Shown in pieces: positions 7,834 through 16,401 of a stretch of DNA of 64,000 nt. The stretch covers positions 1 through 64,000 of the forward strand of contig NZ_AKKF01000008.1 of the NCBI RefSeq assembly GCF_000281955.1, read 5' to 3'. Both the position numbers and the translations under genes were made by a program. The notes beneath the pieces are model-generated. The model did not search any database. It was not told where the DNA came from and saw nothing but the letters and a program-made list of their open reading frames with translations. Each line of letters opens with the position of its first letter. Position 1 is the stretch's first letter. Source of the DNA: Caulobacter sp. AP07. GTDB lineage: Bacteria; Pseudomonadota; Alphaproteobacteria; Caulobacterales; Caulobacteraceae.

Positions 7834-9165
7834 ATGTCCCAACCGCGTCAGATCAAGCTGGGCTTCATCCTGCACGGGGTCGGTCCCGGCTGGGGCGACT
7901 GGCGCCATCCCGACGCCCAGCCGACGGCGAGCACGGACTTCCAGTTCTACAAGCGCCAGGCCCAGGTCGCCGAGGCCGGCAAGTTCGACTTCCTGTTCGT
8001 CGCCGACAGCGTCTACATCACCGAGAAGTCCAGCCCGCACTATCTGAACCGTTTCGAGCCGCTGACCATCCTGTCGGCCCTGGCCGGCGCGACCAACAAC
8101 ATCGGCCTCGTCGGCACCCTGACGGTCAGCTACAGCGAGCCGTTCAACGTCGCGCGGCAGTTCTCGTCGCTGGACCACATCAGCGGCGGCCGGGCCGGCT
8201 GGAACGTCGTGACCTCGTGGCTCGAGGGCAGCGCCGCCAACTACAGCCGCGAAAAGCACTACGCCCACGACGTCCGCTACCGGCTGGCCGGCGAGTATCT
8301 CGACGTCGTCCAGGGCCTGTGGGACTCGTGGGAAGACGACGCCCTGACCTTCGACAAGGCCAGCGGCCAGTTCTTCGATCCGGCCAAGCTGCACACCCTG
8401 GACCACAAGGGCGAATTCTTCTCGGTGAAGGGACCGCTGAACATCGCGCGCTCGCCGCAGGGCCAGCCGGTGATCTTCCAGGCCGGAGCCTCGGAGGACG
8501 GCAAGAACTTCGCCGCCAAGCGGGCCGACGCCATCTTCGTCTCGCACGACGAACTGGACGCCGCCCAGGCCTATTACAAGGACATCAAGGCTCGAGCCGC
8601 TGGTTTCGGCCGCGATCCCGATCAGCTTCACGTCCTGCCGGCCGCCCGTCCGGTGGTCGGCCGCACGGCGGAGGAGGCCGAGGCCAAGTACCAGGAACTG
8701 ATCAATCTGGTGTCGATCGACAACGCCCTGTCGATGCTGGGGCGGCCGTTCAACGACTACGACTTCTCGGTTCACGACCTCGACGCGCCGTTCCCCGACG
8801 TCTCCGAGCACGGCGCCAACAGCAACCAGAGCGCCTCGCTGAAGATCCTGGCCGCCGCCAAGGCCGAGAACCTCAGCCTGCGCCAGGTCGCCCTGCGCTT
8901 CGCCACGCCGCGCGGCCACTTCGTCGGCGCCCCCGAGCAGGTGGCGGACGCCCTGCAACTGTGGTTCGAGGAACGCGGCTCCGACGGCTTCGTGCTGTTC
9001 GAGTCCGTGCCGGGGCAGCTGGAGCTGTTCGTCGAGCTGGTCGTGCCGATCCTCCAGGCTCGCGGCATCTATCGCCAGGACTACGAGTCCACGACCTTCC
9101 GGGGCAATCTGGGCGTCGATTTCGCGGTCAACCGCCACGCGGTCAAGCGCGACGTCGCGGCCTGA
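7834..9165 (+). CDS. LLM-class flavin-dependent monooxygenase (NtaA/SnaA/DszA/SoxA family)
   Basis: 443-residue FMNH2-dependent monooxygenase of the bacterial-luciferase superfamily, in the long NtaA/DszA branch: [16 protein letters not shown] near the N-terminus, the [11 protein letters not shown] segment, [23 protein letters not shown], and [15 protein letters not shown]. Enzymes of this branch oxidise nitrilotriacetate, dibenzothiophene sulfone and alkane sulfur compounds using reduced flavin from a partner reductase, which is not encoded nearby. I chose the ATG at 7834 over an in-frame TTG 57 bases upstream. With the TauD-like gene before it, a role in using organic sulfur is inferred. 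Confidence 0.88.
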   Translation: MSQPRQIKLGFILHGVGPGWGDWRHPDAQPTASTDFQFYKRQAQVAEAGKFDFLFVADSVYITEKSSPHYLNRFEPLTILSALAGATNNIGLVGTLTVSYSEPFNVARQFSSLDHISGGRAGWNVVTSWLEGSAANYSREKHYAHDVRYRLAGEYLDVVQGLWDSWEDDALTFDKASGQFFDPAKLHTLDHKGEFFSVKGPLNIARSPQGQPVIFQAGASEDGKNFAAKRADAIFVSHDELDAAQAYYKDIKARAAGFGRDPDQLHVLPAARPVVGRTAEEAEAKYQELINLVSIDNALSMLGRPFNDYDFSVHDLDAPFPDVSEHGANSNQSASLKILAAAKAENLSLRQVALRFATPRGHFVGAPEQVADALQLWFEERGSDGFVLFESVPGQLELFVELVVPILQARGIYRQDYESTTFRGNLGVDFAVNRHAVKRDVAA

Positions 9166-9180
9166 CCCCGGCGCCGGACC

Positions 9181-9855
9181 TCATCGAGACAGGCGCGGTC
9201 CGGCGTCGATGCGGCGCTCCATCAACAGCAGCGTCAGCATCACAAGGAAGGCGAAGGCCAGCAGGGCGGCCGAAAGTTGGTGGGCCTTGTCCCACTCCAG
9301 GGCCTCGACCAGGCGGTAGATCTCGATCGACAGCACCTCGGTCTCGCCCGGAATGCCGCCGCCCAGCATCATCACCACCCCGAACTCGCCGACCGTATGG
9401 GCGAAGGCCAGGATGGCGGCGACCGCGTAGCCGGGCAGGGCCAGGGGCAGGGCGACGCGCAGGAAGGCGTTCCACGGCGAGGCGCCCAGGGTGGCCGCCG
9501 CCTCCATCGGCTCGTCGCCGATCGCGATGAAGGCGTTACGCAGCGGCTGGACGGCGAAGGGCAGGGAATAGATCAGCGAACCGATCACCAGCCCCTCGAA
9601 GGTGAAGGCCAGGGTGCGGACACCGAACGGGTGCAGCAGGGTCATCAGCGGGCTGTGCGGCCCCAGGGCGATCAGCAGGTAGAAACCCAGGACGGTTGGC
9701 GGCAGCACGATCGGCAGGGCGACCAGCGCCCCCACCGGCGCCTTCCAGCGCGAACGACCGCGGGCCAGCCACCAGGCCAGGGGCGTGGCGAGGATCAGCA
9801 GCAGGGCCGTGGTGATCCCCGCCAGCTTGACCGTCAGCCACGCCACATCGAGCAT
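9181..9855 (-). CDS. modB: molybdate ABC transporter permease
   Basis: Inner-membrane permease of 224 residues, the normal ModB size, with about five or six membrane segments. The ABC-permease EAA loop is seen at [28 protein letters not shown]. The opening [25 protein letters not shown] and the stretch [22 protein letters not shown] are typical of ModB. It starts 2 nt after the modA stop. The ATPase gene modC, usually next, is absent: the 3' side runs straight into the convergent monooxygenase gene. An ATPase must come from elsewhere. Confidence 0.94.
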   Translation of the reverse strand: MLDVAWLTVKLAGITTALLLILATPLAWWLARGRSRWKAPVGALVALPIVLPPTVLGFYLLIALGPHSPLMTLLHPFGVRTLAFTFEGLVIGSLIYSLPFAVQPLRNAFIAIGDEPMEAAATLGASPWNAFLRVALPLALPGYAVAAILAFAHTVGEFGVVMMLGGGIPGETEVLSIEIYRLVEALEWDKAHQLSAALLAFAFLVMLTLLLMERRIDAGPRLSR

Positions 9856-9857
9856 GA

Positions 9858-10619
9858 TCAGTGAACCTCGTAACCGTAGCGCTTGATGATGGCCTTGGCG
9901 TCCTTGCCCTTCAAGAACTGAAGGAAGGCCTTGGCCGCGACGCTGTCGGCGCCGGTCTTCAGCAGCACCGCCTGCTGGTCGATCGGCGTGTGGTCGGCGG
10001 CGGGGACCAGCCAGCGCGAGCCGCCGGTCTCGTTGGCCACCTGCGACAGGGCCACGAAGCCGAGCTCGGCCGCGCCGGTCTGCACATACTGGTAGGTCTG
10101 GGTGATCGACGCGCCGGTGACGACCTTCGGCTTCAGCGTGTCATAGAGCTTGAGCCTGGTCAGGGTCTCGACCGCCGCCTGGCCGTAGGGCGCGGCCTTG
10201 GGGTCGGCGATGGCCAGTTTCTCGAACTTGCCGGTCCTCAGCACCGCGCCCTTGGCGTCGACCAGGCCCGGCGTCTTGCTGAACAGCACCAGGCGGCCGG
10301 TGGCGTAGGTGAAGCGCGTGCCGGCCACCGCCAGGCCGTCGGCCTCGGCCTTGGCCGGGCGCTCGCTGTCGGCCGACAGGAACACCTCATACGGCGCGCC
10401 GTTGGCGATCTGGGTGTAGAACTGGCCGGAAGACCCGAAGCTGAGCACGACCTTGTGACCGGTGGCGGCCTCGAACCTGGCGGCGATCTCCTTGGCCGGT
10501 TCGGTGAAGTTGGCGGCGACCGCGACCTTGGTCTCGGCGGCGACGGCGGACGCCGCGCCCAGAGCCAGCGACAGGGCGCCGGCGAGGGCTGCGGCCAGGA
10601 AGGGGCGGCGGTTCAGCAT
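9858..10619 (-). CDS. modA: periplasmic molybdate-binding protein
   Basis: Exported binding protein of 253 residues with a signal peptide ending near AVAAE, then the ModA core: [45 protein letters not shown], and [16 protein letters not shown]. The oxyanion is held by Ser/backbone groups in these segments in known ModA proteins. GGGGA lies upstream of the ATG. It is transcribed away from the TonB-dependent receptor gene, with a ModE-like palindrome between them, so repression by molybdate-loaded ModE is expected. Tungstate could also be a ligand. Confidence 0.95.
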   Translation of the reverse strand: MLNRRPFLAAALAGALSLALGAASAVAAETKVAVAANFTEPAKEIAARFEAATGHKVVLSFGSSGQFYTQIANGAPYEVFLSADSERPAKAEADGLAVAGTRFTYATGRLVLFSKTPGLVDAKGAVLRTGKFEKLAIADPKAAPYGQAAVETLTRLKLYDTLKPKVVTGASITQTYQYVQTGAAELGFVALSQVANETGGSRWLVPAADHTPIDQQAVLLKTGADSVAAKAFLQFLKGKDAKAIIKRYGYEVH

Positions 10620-10662
10620 GGTTGGAATCCCCGGGCGTACATGGCGTGAGCTGGGCTATTCG

Positions 10663-10685
10663 GTTATGTAGTAAGTCTACATAAC
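10663..10685. promoter_or_regulatory. ModE-type operator between modA and the TonB-dependent receptor
   Basis: GTTATGTAG (10663-10671), five bases, then CTACATAAC (10677-10685): perfect 9-base arms. The known ModE box has half-sites close to TATATAACG in an inverted repeat with a short spacer, and this site resembles it, though the exact half-site differs. It is 44 bases upstream of modA and 11 bases upstream of the receptor start, and a modE gene follows the receptor, so it could repress both divergent units when molybdate is plentiful. Confidence 0.8.
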
Positions 10686-10695
10686 GGGGTTTCGC

Positions 10696-12747
10696 ATGTT
10701 GTTCAGGGGTTTTTTGCTGGCCAGTTCGCTGCTGGCCGGGACGGCGCACGCTCAGGCGGTTTCGAGTCAGGCCATGTCGAGCGACGTCTACGCCCTGGGC
10801 GAGGTGCGGGTCACGGCGCGTGACCGGGCCGGGGCGATGGTCGGGGGCTCGGTGATCCCTTCGGAAGACCTGCGCCGGTTCGACAAGGTCAGCATCGACC
10901 AGGCCCTGGACCTGATCCCCGGCGCCGTGGCCGGCAATAGCGGCGGTTCGCGCAACGAGCGGCTGGTGTACATCCGTGGCTTCGACCGTTTCCAGGCCAC
11001 CTTGTCGATCGATGGCGTGCGGGTGTTCCTGCCGGCCGACAACCGCATCGACTTCGCCCGCTTCCTGACCGCCGACCTCTCCGAGGTTCAGGTCTCCAAG
11101 GGCTATGTCTCGGTGCTGGACGGGCCCGGCGGGATCGGCGGGGCGATCAACCTCGTCACCCGCAAGCCTTCAGAACCCTTCGAGGGGGAAATCCGCCTGG
11201 GCGCGGGTTTCGACGCCGACGGTTCGCTGAACAGCGACGCCGTCTCGGGCCGGATTGGCGGTCGCACCGACCGTTTTTACGCCCAGGTCAGCGGCGCACG
11301 GAACGCACGCACCCACTGGGCGCTGCCGGACAGCTATCGTTCGACCACGCTGGAGAACGGCGGCTATCGCGATCATTCCGACAGCGAAGATTGGCGCGTC
11401 AACGCCAAGGTCGGGTTCACGCCCAACGACACCGATGAATACTCGCTGACCTACACCCGGCAGAAGGGCGAGAAGAACGCGCCGTTCCATGTCACCGACA
11501 CCGCAAGCACCCGCTTCTGGACCTGGCCCTACTGGAACCTCGACAGCGTGGCGCTGTTGACCAAGACCCAGGTCGCCGACAACGCCTATGTGAAGACCCG
11601 TTTCTATCGCAACACGTTCGAAAACGGCCTGTTCTCCTACGACAACGCCCGTCAGAACACCCAGACCCTGGGGCGGGCCTTCCGCTCCTCCTACGATGAT
11701 GTCGCGTATGGCGGGAACGTCGAGCTGGGCGTCGGCCTGACCGCGTCCAACACCCTGAAGGCCGCCGCCTTCTATCGCCGCGACAAGCACGTGGAGTGGC
11801 AACGGACCTTCGCTCCGGCCCTGACCGAGCCGCGCCAGACGACCACGGAAGACACCACCTCCCTGGCCCTGGAGGACACTCAGCACTTCGGCGCGCGGGT
11901 CGATCTGGTGGTCGGCGCATCGTACGACCACCGCGACCTGTCGATGGCCCAGGACTACAATTCCAACGCCTTCGTCTACTACCCTCTGACCGACGACGGC
12001 GCCTGGAACGGCCAGGCGGCGCTGATCTGGAGGCCGACCGACGCCAGCCAACTCCATGCGAGCATCTCGTCGCGGGCCCGTTTCCCGACCCTGTTCGAGC
12101 GCTACAGCTCGCGGTTCGGCACGGCGATCCCCAATCCCAGCGTCAAGGCCGAGCGGGCGGTGAACTATGAGGTCGGCGGCAAGGTCGAACTGACGCCCGC
12201 CATCTCGGTCGAAGGCGCGGCCTTCTACAGCGACGTCCAGGACGCCCTGATCCAGATCCCGGTCGCTCTCGGCCCGCCGTTCGGCACGGTCAGCCAGACC
12301 CGCAACGCCGGAGACGGCGAATATTACGGCGTCGAAGCGGCGATCACCGCCCAGCTCTCGCCGAGCCTGACCCTGGGCGGCAACTACACCTATCTGCACC
12401 GCGCGCTGACCGATCCGACCAACGCTGCCTTCCGGCCGACCGGCGTTCCGGACCATAAGCTGTTCGTCCATGCCGACTGGCGCCTGGGTCGACGCCTGAC
12501 CCTGACGCCGAACATCGAGGCCGCCTCGACGCGCTGGACGGTGACCTCCAGTTCGCTGGTCTCGCCCGTCCGCCACTACAGGACGGGCGGCTACATCCTG
12601 GCCAACCTCTCGGCCCAGGTGGCGATCACGCCGAAGATCGACCTGATGCTCGGCGCTCGCAATCTGCTCGATCAGCGCTATCAACTGGTCGACGGCTTTC
12701 CCGAGGAGGGCCGCAACTTCAGGGCCGATCTGCGCGTGAGATTCTAG
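10696..12747 (+). CDS. TonB-dependent receptor, predicted molybdenum uptake
   Basis: Outer-membrane receptor of 683 residues: signal peptide ending at TAHAQ, TonB-box-like YALGEVRVTA, plug with LVYIRGFDRFQATLSIDGVRVFL and GPGGIGGAINLVTRKP, then a beta-barrel ending in Phe (FRADLRVRF). It abuts modE (stop TAG immediately followed by the modE ATG) and is divergent from modAB across the ModE-like site. I infer that it imports molybdate bound to a chelator or another molybdenum/tungsten species. The family cannot be read for substrate by sequence, and a siderophore receptor captured by ModE control is the alternative. Confidence 0.9.
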   Translation: MLFRGFLLASSLLAGTAHAQAVSSQAMSSDVYALGEVRVTARDRAGAMVGGSVIPSEDLRRFDKVSIDQALDLIPGAVAGNSGGSRNERLVYIRGFDRFQATLSIDGVRVFLPADNRIDFARFLTADLSEVQVSKGYVSVLDGPGGIGGAINLVTRKPSEPFEGEIRLGAGFDADGSLNSDAVSGRIGGRTDRFYAQVSGARNARTHWALPDSYRSTTLENGGYRDHSDSEDWRVNAKVGFTPNDTDEYSLTYTRQKGEKNAPFHVTDTASTRFWTWPYWNLDSVALLTKTQVADNAYVKTRFYRNTFENGLFSYDNARQNTQTLGRAFRSSYDDVAYGGNVELGVGLTASNTLKAAAFYRRDKHVEWQRTFAPALTEPRQTTTEDTTSLALEDTQHFGARVDLVVGASYDHRDLSMAQDYNSNAFVYYPLTDDGAWNGQAALIWRPTDASQLHASISSRARFPTLFERYSSRFGTAIPNPSVKAERAVNYEVGGKVELTPAISVEGAAFYSDVQDALIQIPVALGPPFGTVSQTRNAGDGEYYGVEAAITAQLSPSLTLGGNYTYLHRALTDPTNAAFRPTGVPDHKLFVHADWRLGRRLTLTPNIEAASTRWTVTSSSLVSPVRHYRTGGYILANLSAQVAITPKIDLMLGARNLLDQRYQLVDGFPEEGRNFRADLRVRF

Positions 12748-13536
12748 ATGTCCGTCGATGGTGATCTCAGCGCGTCCCTGATCCTGCGGCGCGGGGCGCT
12801 GGCCCGCGTCGGGCTGGAGCGCATCGCGCTGATCGAGGCGGTCGGTGACCTTGGCTCGATCAGCGCCGCCGCCAAGCGGCTGGGCCTGAGCTACAAGGGG
12901 GCCTGGGACGGGGTGCAGGCCCTCAACAACCTGTTCGACGCTCCTTTGATCATCGCCAACGCCGGCGGCAAGGCGGGCGGGGCGGCGGTCGTCACCGCGC
13001 GCGGCCATGCCGTGATCAAGGCCTTTCGCGAGGTCGAACGCGAGATCGGCGCCGCCCTGTCGCGGCTGGAGGCGGGCCTCGCGGCGCCGGGCCAGGACCT
13101 GGGCGAGCTGTTCTGGAGCCTGGGCCTGCGCACCAGCGCCCGCAACGCGCTGCGGGGAATGGTCGCCCGCATCGCCGACGACGAGGTGACCGCCACGGTG
13201 ACCCTGTCGCTGGGCGATGGCGTCGAGATCGTCTCGATCATCACCCGGCGCAGCCGCGACGAGCTGGGTCTCGCGGTCGGCGAACCGGCCATCGCCCTGA
13301 TCAAGTCCAGCTTCGTGAGCCTGGCCGCCGCGGCCCCCCTCGACGGCGGGGTCAATCGCCTGGCCGGTGTGGTCGTCGACCGCGAGGACGGCCTCGCCGC
13401 CAGCGAGATCAGCCTGACCCTGGCCGCCGGCAAGACCCTGGTCGCCACCGTGTCGCGAGGCGCGGTCGTTCCGGCGCTCGGCGACCGTGTCGTCGCGATC
13501 ATCGAACCCTCCAACGTCATCCTCGCCGTCGAATAG
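12748..13536 (+). CDS. modE: molybdate-responsive transcriptional regulator
   Basis: Full-length ModE of 262 residues. The N-terminal winged helix is clear (ERIALIEAVGDLGSISAAAKRLGLSYKGAWDGVQALNN), followed by two Mop/TOBE repeats: NALRGMVARIADDEVTATVTL with an IITRRSRDELGL turn, and NRLAGVVVDREDGLAASEISLTL. These bind molybdate or tungstate and switch DNA binding. Directly downstream of the receptor with no gap, so co-transcribed, and likely autoregulated through the palindrome at 10663-10685. Length and both domains fit E. coli ModE. Confidence 0.95.
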   Translation: MSVDGDLSASLILRRGALARVGLERIALIEAVGDLGSISAAAKRLGLSYKGAWDGVQALNNLFDAPLIIANAGGKAGGAAVVTARGHAVIKAFREVEREIGAALSRLEAGLAAPGQDLGELFWSLGLRTSARNALRGMVARIADDEVTATVTLSLGDGVEIVSIITRRSRDELGLAVGEPAIALIKSSFVSLAAAAPLDGGVNRLAGVVVDREDGLAASEISLTLAAGKTLVATVSRGAVVPALGDRVVAIIEPSNVILAVE

Positions 13537-13546
13537 GATTCCGCCC

Positions 13547-14050
13547 GTGAAAGCCCTCGTGTTCGCCCTCTGCTTCGTCGGCCTGTCAACCGGCGCGACC
13601 GCCCAGACCCTCGCGCTCAAGGGGCCGACGGGTCAGACGGCGACGGTCAGCGTCGCGGACCTGGCAAGCCTGCCGCGCGTCAGCTTCGCGTTCGACAGCC
13701 ATGGCGAGACCCACGTCTACGAGGGCCCGCTGTTGATCGACGTGTTGGCCAAGGTCGGAACGCCGACCGGCAAGGCGATCCACGGGCCGGAGATGGCCGA
13801 CGCGGTCCTGGTCAAGGCCCAGGACGGCTACCAGGTGGTGTTCGGCCTGGCTGAGCTCGATCCCGGCACTCGTCCCAACCGCATCATCCTGGCCGACAAG
13901 GCCGACGGCGCGCCGCTGGGCGGCAAGGACGGGGCGTTCAAGGTGGTGGCCGAGGGCGACCTGCGTCCGGCCCGCTCGGCGCGGATGGTCAGCCAGATCG
14001 AGGTCCTGCGCCTGGCCGCGCCCGACGTCGCGGCCGCCCACCAACACTAG
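13547..14050 (+). CDS. small exported protein with an oxidoreductase molybdopterin-binding-like fold
   Basis: 167 residues from a GTG start with AGGA eight bases upstream. It begins with a signal peptide ending near GATAQ. The mature part (VADLASLPRVSFAF, GPLLIDVLAKVG, DGYQVVFGLAEL, RIILADKADG, SARMVSQIEVL) resembles the molybdopterin-binding domain of sulfite-oxidase/YedY-type enzymes, but it is only one domain long and shows no Cys to coordinate molybdenum. It ends in a His-rich tail (HQH). It is the last gene of the receptor-modE unit. I suggest a periplasmic molybdenum-binding or accessory role; the function is not known to me. Confidence 0.75.
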   Translation: MKALVFALCFVGLSTGATAQTLALKGPTGQTATVSVADLASLPRVSFAFDSHGETHVYEGPLLIDVLAKVGTPTGKAIHGPEMADAVLVKAQDGYQVVFGLAELDPGTRPNRIILADKADGAPLGGKDGAFKVVAEGDLRPARSARMVSQIEVLRLAAPDVAAAHQH

Positions 14051-14086
14051 CGGCGAGGCGCCGGCCGCGCGGCCCCGTGACGCCGT

Positions 14087-14554
14087 TCAATGGACCGTCG
14101 CGCGATCGTCGACATGCTCGGCCGGCGCTTCACGCAGCCGGGCGGGAAGGGGATAGCCGTCGACATTGAGCGCGGCGTTCAGCGCCCGCGCCAGCACCAT
14201 GACGGGCTGCGGGTCGATCAGCAGCGGCTCCAGCAGCGTCTCGCCGACCGCCGTCGCCGTTCCCGCCAGGCCGCAGGACACGACGAGCCGCTGCTCGTCC
14301 GTCGAGATGCCCCCGCAGACCGGACACTGGATCTGGATCGGATGCCGCAGGGTCGCCTCCACCGACTGCATCCAGGCGACGAACAGGCCGGCGACACGAT
14401 TGGACGACCGAAAGGACAGGGCCTGGGCCACCCGGCGATTGGGGCGCTCGTCGGTCAGTCTCAGCGCCGCCCACTGACGCATCGCGCTCAGCAGCAGCTT
14501 TTCGCCGGGGGTCGGGCCTGACGACCAGCACATGGCGGCGGGGGAGGGGGTCAT
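14087..14554 (-). CDS. conserved protein of unknown function with a CPVCGG motif
   Basis: 155 residues from an ATG at 14554 with AGAGG about seven bases upstream; the frame is open further upstream, but that part overlaps two Fur-box-like sites and reads as non-coding. The protein is probably cytoplasmic, without a signal or membrane segment, with Cys-x-x-Cys in QIQCPVCGGISTDEQRLVVSCG, where a third Cys lies 14 residues later and may bind iron or zinc. It also has a helical N-terminal half (LLLSAMRQWAALRLTDE). I do not recognise the family. Its position divergent from a FecI-type sigma gene across Fur boxes suggests iron-starvation induction. Confidence 0.72.
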   Translation of the reverse strand: MTPSPAAMCWSSGPTPGEKLLLSAMRQWAALRLTDERPNRRVAQALSFRSSNRVAGLFVAWMQSVEATLRHPIQIQCPVCGGISTDEQRLVVSCGLAGTATAVGETLLEPLLIDPQPVMVLARALNAALNVDGYPLPARLREAPAEHVDDRATVH

Positions 14555-14587
14555 TGCGGCCTCTATCGGCTGGGAAGGACTCTCTTG

Positions 14588-14606
14588 TTGCGAGTCATTA
14601 TCAATA
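14588..14606. promoter_or_regulatory. Fur-box-like site 1
   Basis: TTGCGAGTCATTATCAATA resembles the iron-box variant TTGCGAATNATTCTCAATA seen upstream of many TonB-dependent receptor and sigma genes. The reverse strand gives TGATAAT followed by a degenerate second half. It lies 34-52 bases upstream of the CPVCGG gene and in the leader of the sigma-factor gene. Confidence 0.55.
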
Positions 14607-14623
14607 TCTAGACGCAAGCGTTG

Positions 14624-14642
14624 TTGCGAGTCAATCTCAACT
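14624..14642. promoter_or_regulatory. Fur-box-like site 2
   Basis: TTGCGAGTCAATCTCAACT repeats the core of site 1 in the same orientation 36 bases further on, about 120 bases before the sigma-factor start. Two such sites in one 209-base intergenic region make iron control of both divergent genes likely. Confidence 0.55.
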
Positions 14643-14763
14643 ACGTATGCTGGACCCATACCTGTCAGCGGCATAGGTTCGAGATTCGTCGCGATCGCCC
14701 GCCTCTGCGATCGACCTGCCTGGAGTTCCCGCTCTGCCTGCTACGCCGCGATCGATCACGCCG

Positions 14764-15261
14764 ATGATCCGGCTGTACGGTGAGAGGCGGGCCAATCTGG
14801 TGCGCATCTTCGCCGCGCGGCTGAGGTCGGTCGCCGAGGCCGAAGACCTGGTCCAGGACCTCTTCCTCAAGGTTCAGGCCCTGGGCGAGCTGGAGGTCGA
14901 GGGCGACGGCTCGGCGCTGCTGTTTCGGATGGCCAACAACCTGATGCTGGACCGGCTTCGCAGCCAGGCCCGAGCGGGGGCGCGCGACGAGAACTGGCGT
15001 GGCCTGCAGACTACCACCCTGGGCGACCAGCCGGTCGCCGACGCGCCTTCGGCCGAGGACGTCGTGGCCGGCCGGCAGAGACTGGACGTGATGATGGCGA
15101 CGTTGGAAACCCTGCCGACCCAGGTGGCCAAGGCCTTCACCCTGCACAAGCTGGACGGGCTCAGCCACGCCGAGACCGCCGTCGCCATGGGGGTCAGCCG
15201 CAGCGCGATCGAGAAGCATGTGAGCGCCGCCTTGAAGGCGTTGATGGCGAAGCTGCCATGA
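14764..15261 (+). CDS. ECF RNA polymerase sigma factor, FecI type
   Basis: 165-residue ECF sigma factor. Region 2 is present (AARLRSVAEAEDLVQDLFLKVQ, then LLFRMANNLMLDRLRSQAR) and region 4 (LPTQVAKAFTLHKLDGLSHAETAVAMGVSRSAIEKHVSAAL) has the helix-turn-helix that reads the -35. The ribosome site at the chosen ATG is weak. It is followed by a FecR-type regulator and a TonB transducer, the usual surface-signalling triplet: a ligand on the receptor releases the sigma through FecR to activate the receptor operon. Fur-like sites upstream fit iron starvation as the first trigger. Confidence 0.93.
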   Translation: MIRLYGERRANLVRIFAARLRSVAEAEDLVQDLFLKVQALGELEVEGDGSALLFRMANNLMLDRLRSQARAGARDENWRGLQTTTLGDQPVADAPSAEDVVAGRQRLDVMMATLETLPTQVAKAFTLHKLDGLSHAETAVAMGVSRSAIEKHVSAALKALMAKLP

Positions 15262-15358
15262 AGAATTTTGCGACCTTGAAAACGAGTTTCGGAGGTTGCG
15301 GGGCTTTGGCGACGTCATACCCTTGCAAGGACGCCGCGCGGCGTCAGGACGGAGCGAA

Positions 15359-16330
15359 ATGACGCGGTCCCAGACGGACATCGAAGTCGCGATCGACTGG
15401 CTGGTCCTGCTGCAGGGGGACACGGTCACCGAGGACGACTGGCGCGCCTTCGACGCCTGGCTGACGGCGTCGCCCGCTCACGCGCTGGCCTATGACCAGG
15501 CCCAGGCCTTCGACCAGCGGCTGGATCTCGACGCCCGTCTGGTCGAACGTGCGCCATCGGTCACGGCCACGGCCTCGACAAACGTCATCGCCCTGCGCCC
15601 CACCCGTCGTGTCTGGCTTTGGTCGGCCGGGAGCGCCATCGCCGCGGCGTTCGTCGCCGGCGCCGTCCTGCTTCCGGGCAGCGGTCTCCTGGGCGGCCGG
15701 GAAACCCGCTATGTGACCGGGGTCGGAGAGCGCAGGACCATCGCCCTCGAAGACGGCACCCGCATCGAGTTGAACGCCGCCTCACGCCTGACCGTCCGGT
15801 TCGAGCGCAATGCCCGGCACGTCCGGATGGACGACGCCCAGGCCTTCTTCGACGTCGCCAAGGATTCGCGGCGTCCGTTCCTGATCGAGGCCGGCGACAC
15901 CCAGGTGCGGGTGGTCGGCACGCGGTTCGACGTCCGCCATCGGGACGGACAGGTCGCGGTGGCCGTCCAGCGCGGCCTGGTCGAGGTGCGCCCGGCCAGC
16001 GCCGCGCCGGTCCGCCTGCGGCCCGGGCAGGGACTTTCCCACGTCGAGGGGCAGGACGATGCGCGCGTCGCGACCGTTCCCGTCGATGAGGTCACCGGCT
16101 GGCGTCAGGGGCGGTTGATCTATCGGGACCGGCCGCTGTCGGAGATCGTCGGCGACCTGAACCGGCTTTTCCCCCGTCCGGTGAAGCTGGCTGACGCGCG
16201 CGCCGCCGACATGCGACTGTCCGGCGTGTTGATCGTCGATGAGCAGGATGCGATGGTCGGCCGACTGTCACATCTGCTTCCCGTTCGAACGACGACGACC
16301 AACGACGCTATCGTGATCCGGGCGCGCTAA
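15359..16330 (+). CDS. FecR-type anti-sigma/sigma regulator
   Basis: 323 residues from an ATG with GGAG six bases upstream. Domain order is as in FecR: an N-terminal cytoplasmic DUF4880 (IDWLVLLQGDTVTEDDWRAFDAWL and ASPAHALAYDQAQ), one membrane helix (SAGSAIAAAFVAGAVLL), then periplasmic FecR beta-sandwich (GERRTIALEDGTRIELNAAS, VRVVGTRFDVRHRDGQ) and a C-terminal STN-like part (GRLIYRDRPLSEIVGDLNRL). It links the outer-membrane receptor's N-terminal signalling domain to the sigma factor encoded upstream. Confidence 0.94.
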   Translation: MTRSQTDIEVAIDWLVLLQGDTVTEDDWRAFDAWLTASPAHALAYDQAQAFDQRLDLDARLVERAPSVTATASTNVIALRPTRRVWLWSAGSAIAAAFVAGAVLLPGSGLLGGRETRYVTGVGERRTIALEDGTRIELNAASRLTVRFERNARHVRMDDAQAFFDVAKDSRRPFLIEAGDTQVRVVGTRFDVRHRDGQVAVAVQRGLVEVRPASAAPVRLRPGQGLSHVEGQDDARVATVPVDEVTGWRQGRLIYRDRPLSEIVGDLNRLFPRPVKLADARAADMRLSGVLIVDEQDAMVGRLSHLLPVRTTTTNDAIVIRAR

Positions 16331-16373
16331 GGCCTTGCCGACGGGACCGGAATCGTTCGAAGCGCGAAGCTTG

Positions 16374-16393
16374 AGCTCTAGGGGGGTAGAGCT
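16374..16393 (+). promoter_or_regulatory. hairpin in the transducer leader
   Basis: AGCTCTA (16374-16380), loop GGGGGG, TAGAGCT (16387-16393): a perfect 7-base stem immediately before the Shine-Dalgarno GGAG of the TonB-transducer gene. It could slow translation or mark an mRNA processing point between fecR and the receptor. There is no U-tract, so it is not a terminator. Confidence 0.4.
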
Positions 16394-16401
16394 GGAGCCT
16401 G

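Noticed and set aside
11170-13620. Long minus-strand open frame across the receptor and modE
   Set aside because: Same reason: it covers two well-supported genes on the plus strand and has no recognisable protein features.
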